NCBI GenBank assembly: GCA_030620095.1
Contig: JAUTXW010002378.1
Location: forward strand, 194,001 to 258,000
Length of the DNA: 64,000 nucleotides
Direction of reading: 5' to 3'
From: Kuschelorhynchus macadamiae
Lineage: Eukaryota; Arthropoda; Insecta; Coleoptera; Curculionidae
The notes under the pieces are model-generated. The model saw only the letters and a list, made by a program, of their open reading frames with translations, made no database searches and was not told the origin of the DNA. A program made the position numbers and the translations under genes. This document shows, piece after piece, positions 59,966 to 64,000 of the stretch. Every line of letters begins with the position of its first letter. Within the stretch, counting starts at the first letter, position 1.

Positions 59966-62294
59966 TACAGGGTAAGCCTGGCAAGCGAGACCCCCCCCTT
60001 GATATCTGTGATAGCTGAAAACAGAAAAAAAAACTTTATATAAAATATTTTTAATATTCAGCGAACTTTATTTTATGACGAGCATTCACTATACAGAGTG
60101 GTTCAAATCAGTTGGGCGTGTCTAACTTTGCATTTTTAAATGTAACCCTGTATTTTTTATTTCAGTTTTGAATTCAGCTTGCAATTCGGGATGTTTTTTT
60201 GTAAAACACACTATCATCGTAAATTTAATAGTTTTCGTCAAAATGATATTTGAAAAAAATTGTAGTTTCCCCTCTACGATTGTGAAGCAACTACCAGCTG
60301 CAGCCAATACCAATAACAAGCATTGTTATTAAAATTGCATCAGTTAATATCTATTTGTAAACAACAATATTTCGATTTTAACTTTTTATTTATTAATAAC
60401 TAAACAAATAATCAAAGAAGTAACAATTAATTAACAGTTGAAAACGTAAAAACTATTAAAATAATTAAACGTGATAAAACCAGTGGATGAAGTTTTGGGA
60501 TATTACAAAATGTTAAACTCTCAAATGCTCGAAGGTGTTTCCATTTCGTTCGATACACAGTTGTCTTTGATTATTTTTCATCACATCTAAAAGTGTTACA
60601 GGAGTAATTTTGGAAAACACATTTCTAATCCTCGTTTTCATATCTTCGATGGTAATTGGTGGAATTACATATACTTGTTCTTTGATATATCCCCAAAGGA
60701 AAAAATCACATGGAGTAAGATCAGGTGACCTTGCCGGCCAGTTTATACTCCCTTTTCTTTCAATCCATTTGTTTGGATAAATTTGATCCAAATAACTGCG
60801 AAGAATGTGGGAATAATGAGGAGGTGCCCCGTCGTGATGGTACCACATAACTTCGAACCTGTAAAGGGACCTCTTCCAAGTATGTAGGCAAATCGTTTCT
60901 TAAAAATTTTAAGTAAACTTCGCCCGTTAAAGTGCCGTCAAAAAAATGAGGTCCAATAACCTGCGATCCTAAAATACCGCCCCATACATTTAAAGACCAA
61001 ACTCTTTGATTATCTACAGCTCTCATCCAATAAGGGTTTGAAGTACTGTAATACTGCATGTTATGTCTATTAACAGCTCCATTACTTTTAAAAGAAGATT
61101 CGTCGGTGTATAAAATATTTCTCAAAAATAGTTTATTTTCAATAACTCTCGTTTGAAGATCTCTACAAAAATTTACCCTGTTTTGGAAATCATCCCCATG
61201 GAGTTCTTGATTCAGACAGAGGTGCTAAGGATGATACTTATGTTTTCTAATAATTCGGGATACTGTGCTCTGCGAAATATTCAGATCATGTGGTACTGAA
61301 TAGGTACTTGAATTTAGATTGTCCACTATACTCAAAATAACGCTGGTTTCATGTTCCTCACTCATTATGAACTGTTTTTTTTATTTGTTATTACCGGTTG
61401 TTCTGAAATGAAGCAATACTTTGCGTAATACCTGACAGTTTGGTTGTCTTCTATCAGGAAAATTCATTTGATATCGACGTTATGCTGATTTAATTTGGCT
61501 ACGACATTCTCCATAATTAAGATCATATCAGTTTCTTCGTTTAAGGAAAACTGTCGGTTATTATTCGTCTTTAATTATGAATGTAGAAAATAAACAACTC
61601 TTGAAACTAGATAACTTCGATACTTGACAGCGATAGGTAAACACAAACAAAAGAACAACCACCATAGTTACGCACATGTTTAGCCTACTATTATTAATTA
61701 TCACAGGCTCAAGTTAAGACGTCTTTTCGTGATAGACTATAGGGACGTTTTAAAAGCGTTTTGTAAAGATGGGGTATTTCGATTCTTTTTATTAACTTTG
61801 AGAAGCGTAATATTGGTCTAAATTTGGCTGTGAATTCTTTTGTATTATTTGAAATTTTGACATCTCACTCAAATTATGGATAACAATACAAGGATAGTCA
61901 AATAAATTTAAGAGCAGAGTGGGGGTCGCCCCCCAAAACGCCCCTTGAGTGCGCCAATAATAACAGTAAATTTTGATGCAGCAAGGCAAGAAAGCTATAA
62001 AAAAATGTTTCAAGTATTATTTTGACGAAAACTATTAAATTTACGATAATAGTATGTTACACAGAAAATATCCAGAATTGCAAACTGAATCTAAAAATGA
62101 AAAAAAAATACAGGGTTACATTTAAAAATGCAAAGTTGGACCACGCCCAACTTTTTTGAACCACTCTGTATAGTAAACGCTCCTCACAAAATAAAGTTCG
62201 CTGAATATTAAAAATATTTTATATGAAGTTTTTTTTTCTATTATCAGTTATCATAGAAATAAAGGGGGGTCTCGCCTGCCAGACTTACCCTGTA
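59966..62294 (-). mobile_element. mariner-like transposon (DD41D type) with ~200-bp inverted ends
   Basis: Left end TACAGGGTAAGCCTGGCAAG is mirrored by GCCAGACTTACCCTGTA at 62278-62294. The inverted repeats continue inward for about 200 bases and include a second TACAGAGTGGTTCAAATCAG/TTGAACCACTCTGTA pair at about 60093 and 62156-62170. TA is present at both extremes. Total length is 2.33 kb with a transposase on the minus strand. Confidence 0.8.
60513..61366 (-). pseudogene. mariner-like transposase, nearly complete, frameshifted
   Basis: Minus strand from 61366: MSEEHETSVILSIVDNLN, then a helix-turn-helix piece (SVPHDLNISQSTVSRIIRKH), a stop, NQELHGDDFQNRVNFCRDLQ, then RNILYTDESSFKSNGAVNRH (first catalytic Asp) and VWGGILGSQVIGPHFFDGTL. 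After a frame change near 60840: MWYHHDGAPPHYSH (second Asp) and WPARSPDLTPCDFFLWGYIK (third Asp), ending in a VYVIPPITIEDMKTRIRN tail and stop at 60513. I count 41 residues between the second and third Asp. All three catalytic residues survive. One stop and one frameshift break it. Confidence 0.85.
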
Positions 62295-62302
62295 TATTAT
62301 GT

Positions 62303-62487
62303 CCTAACACTGGAACCTGTGGTGGAAAATAGATCAAAATACAAGAGTTCTAACTACACTACACCACAACTTGTTACGTTCTGGACGCGCGTTTCGCTAA
62401 CCAAGTTAGCATCATCAGCAGATGATAGCTGATGATATCATCTGCTGATGATTGTGGTGTAGTGTGGTTAGAACTCTTGTATTTTGA
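62303..62487 (-). mobile_element. 185-bp hairpin insertion with 14-bp target duplication
   Basis: Flanked by identical direct repeats CCTGTATATTATGT at 62289-62302 and 62488-62501. Within it, arms 62334-62369 and 62452-62487 are reverse complements with one mismatch (TCAAAATACAAGAGTTCTAA start). The inner part holds repeated CATCATCAG/CTGATGATG phrases and the hammerhead-like core. A target duplication of this length points to a retroelement rather than a cut-and-paste transposon; a Penelope-like element terminus is my best guess. Confidence 0.6.
62380..62422 (-). ncRNA. hammerhead-ribozyme-like core
   Basis: Minus strand, in order: stem I strand TCTG, core CTGATGA, one extra T, stem II GCTAAC-TTG-GTTAGC (6 bp, 3-nt loop), GAAA, a very short stem III (ACG/CGT around CG), GTC as the cleavage triplet, and the stem I partner CAGA. 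CUGANGA, GAAA and GUH are the conserved hammerhead elements. The unpaired T before stem II departs from the usual structure and could weaken or abolish cleavage. Very short stem III is described for hammerheads of Penelope-like retroelements, which may act as dimers. Confidence 0.55.
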
Positions 62488-62593
62488 CCTGTATATTATG
62501 TTATACAGAAGTGCTAACTTTTGAACTCCTTAAAATTTTTATATACGGGTTTCCCCATTCTATGTAACTTTGAAATTCGTAATTTTTTCAAAA

Positions 62594-62601
<8 letters not shown>

Positions 62602-62651
<50 letters not shown>
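62602..62651. repeat. (TA)n microsatellite
   Basis: TA run following an A-rich stretch. Confidence 0.97.
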
Positions 62652-62653
<2 letters not shown>

Positions 62654-63530
62654 TCATAGATATTAATTAAGTCATATGATGGTCTAGAAACTAATAAGAA
62701 ACATAAAAACTTAGGCAATATCGAGAGTTTATAATTAAATCATAGCCGTACAAAAAAATGCGACCTAATAAAATCTAAAAACAAATATTACTAAAACTGG
62801 ATGAACTGGTAAAATTTTGATTCGTTTCAAACTTATACCATAAATAGACCTGGACTGTGTCTTAACAATTTTGATTTAGAATGCCATAGGCGTAGATATT
62901 CAGTTTTTTAAGGGTTCAAAAGCATTCATATTTTATATTTTGAGAACGCTAATCGATTATAGTCAAATTGAAAATAGATATAGTTGGGGTAAACGTAACA
63001 CTAAAAAATTCCTGAACTCATTGGCGCAGAACCTTACTTTTTTTCCGATTATACATATTTAAAATAAAAAAGAGGTAGTATTTTGAAAAACGGCGAAATA
63101 TGGCAAATTTATTTAATTTTTTTGTATACATTGTAGTGTTAAGATTAAGGTAAACCTAACATGAAAATTTTCATGGTTTTGTTGACTTGGAAAAAATATC
63201 ATGCACAAAAAAATCATTGTTTCTTTAAAATTGGTTTTATCCAACGACATGGAAATAACATAGACCCAGTTGTTTACATTTTGGAGGAATCCAACATTAA
63301 CCCTGGTTTGCCAAACCGTTACTGTGGCCAGATTATAACGGATATCATCCTTTATACTATTACCTAAATGAACAATGAATTCCAGAAATTTCCATTATAA
63401 ATTTCCATATAGAATATTTTAAAACTGATAATTAAATAGCTTATTATAAATAACTCAAACCGAATCTGTTTAAAATGTAATTTAAATCTTCTGTAATTAT
63501 ATTATTCTTTATTTCAAGAAATAAAGCCCA
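62652..63530. repeat. degenerate repeats, including dispersed repeat copy 2
   Basis: 62935-63140 matches 59758-59955. 62690-62830 weakly resembles the 1-3050 family (GAACTGGTAAAATTTTGATTCG). A 68-codon frame at 63161 resembles nothing I know. No gene is supported in this stretch. Confidence 0.45.
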
Positions 63531-63749
63531 GAATAATCGGCAACGTCGGAATTCTACCTTTTTCGAGTATACTACAGATTTCTTTCGGGATCATTCGGGA
63601 GACGCCGAAGAGGGTCGTAGTCATTCATGATTTCGACCTATTTGATGCGCGGCGTTGTAATTGTTCTGGTTGATGAAATAAGTGTTTTTAAGGAATCCAA
63701 GTGTTTTGTGTGATTATTTTCAAGAATCTGTTTAAAAAACTTTAAGAAA
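63531..63749 (+). promoter_or_regulatory. probable promoter and 5' leader of the 63750 gene
   Basis: Distinctly less AT-rich than the surroundings, with CpG-containing sequence (GGCAACGTCGG, GGGAGACGCCGAAGAGGGTC, GATGCGCGGCG). It directly precedes a coding-looking exon with a donor site. No TATA box is evident. The transcription start cannot be placed. Confidence 0.35.
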
Positions 63750-63812
63750 ATGGTGCGAACATGCTTTATTTGCAGAAAGAAACGATTTAAACCCAGAAGT
63801 TTGTTTTCGAAG
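63750..63812 (+). CDS. first coding exon, possible THAP-type zinc finger protein
   Basis: ATG in a good context (AAGAAAATGG) opens 21 codons reading MVRTCFICRKKRFKPRSLFS plus K, followed by a strong donor GTAAGT at 63813. A short N-terminal C-x2-C followed by basic residues and SLF resembles the start of THAP domains, whose remaining Cys and His would lie in the next exon, beyond or near the window edge. The call rests on only 21 residues and a splice site, so another Cys-containing protein is possible. Confidence 0.4.
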
Positions 63813-64000
63813 GTAAGTAAGGTTATGTCATACCAGTGCTGTAGTTGAAGGGTAAAATCACCAGCTAATAGCGTTCTTATATTTGCACATGAAGTAGTGT
63901 TTTTGTATTGCACATTTCCGTTGGGCTTAAATTAATTTTTTATAACTTCAACTTATCTATAAAGTCGAAGACACTGATGATAAACGGAGTACAGCGTTTT

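Overview
The window is AT-rich eukaryotic nuclear DNA, most likely from an insect and possibly a beetle. The grounds are a spliced insect-type sorbitol dehydrogenase gene with GT-AG introns, an insect-type repertoire of transposons (Tc1/mariner, Jockey/R1-like LINEs, gypsy and copia, foldback elements), and many long (TA)n tracts. Nothing is prokaryotic: there are no operons, ribosome binding sites or CRISPR arrays. Host coding sequence is only about 2 percent of the window.

Host genes. A complete sorbitol dehydrogenase (polyol pathway, zinc MDR family) lies on the plus strand from 3867 to 23876. I assembled it by hand from eight coding exons, most too short to stand out as open reading frames. 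Its splice sites and phases are all coherent and the implied length is 357 residues, but three single-base indels (exons 4, 6 and 8) break the frame. Two exons of a Rabconnectin-3A (DmX-like) WD40 C-terminus lie at 44731-44891 and 54215-54376. They also carry breaks, and no other exons of that gene were found. At the right edge, 63750-63812 looks like the first coding exon of a small cysteine-containing, possibly THAP-type, protein.

Layout. 1-3050: array of about 450-bp units in two opposed halves around a (TA)n tract. 3120-3790: copia remnant directly upstream of the dehydrogenase start. 3867-24083: the dehydrogenase gene, with introns carrying foldback MITEs, a LINE fragment and a 2-kb mariner-like element. 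24686-31506: a near-perfect 3.9-kb palindrome made of two copies of a foldback element around a 450-bp (TA)n core, a third half copy, and a 547-bp duplicated segment. 31507-33760: R1-like LINE fragment and a tandem MITE pair. 36180-42090: (TA)n tract and a decayed gypsy element. 42098-44431: inverted-repeat element enclosing transposase and LINE gag-like remnants. 44731-54376: Rabconnectin-like exons separated by a 9.3-kb intron-like stretch holding a LINE and a hAT-like inverted-repeat element. 56750-62500: tRNA-like pol III unit, Tc1 element, DD41D mariner-like element, and a 185-bp hairpin insertion with 14-bp target duplications and a hammerhead-ribozyme-like core.

The most noteworthy items are the hammerhead-like hairpin, the nested palindrome, and the question whether the disrupted host genes are pseudogenes or consensus errors. 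I found no convincing novel multi-gene system. Boundaries of repeats are read by eye, and no database comparison was possible.
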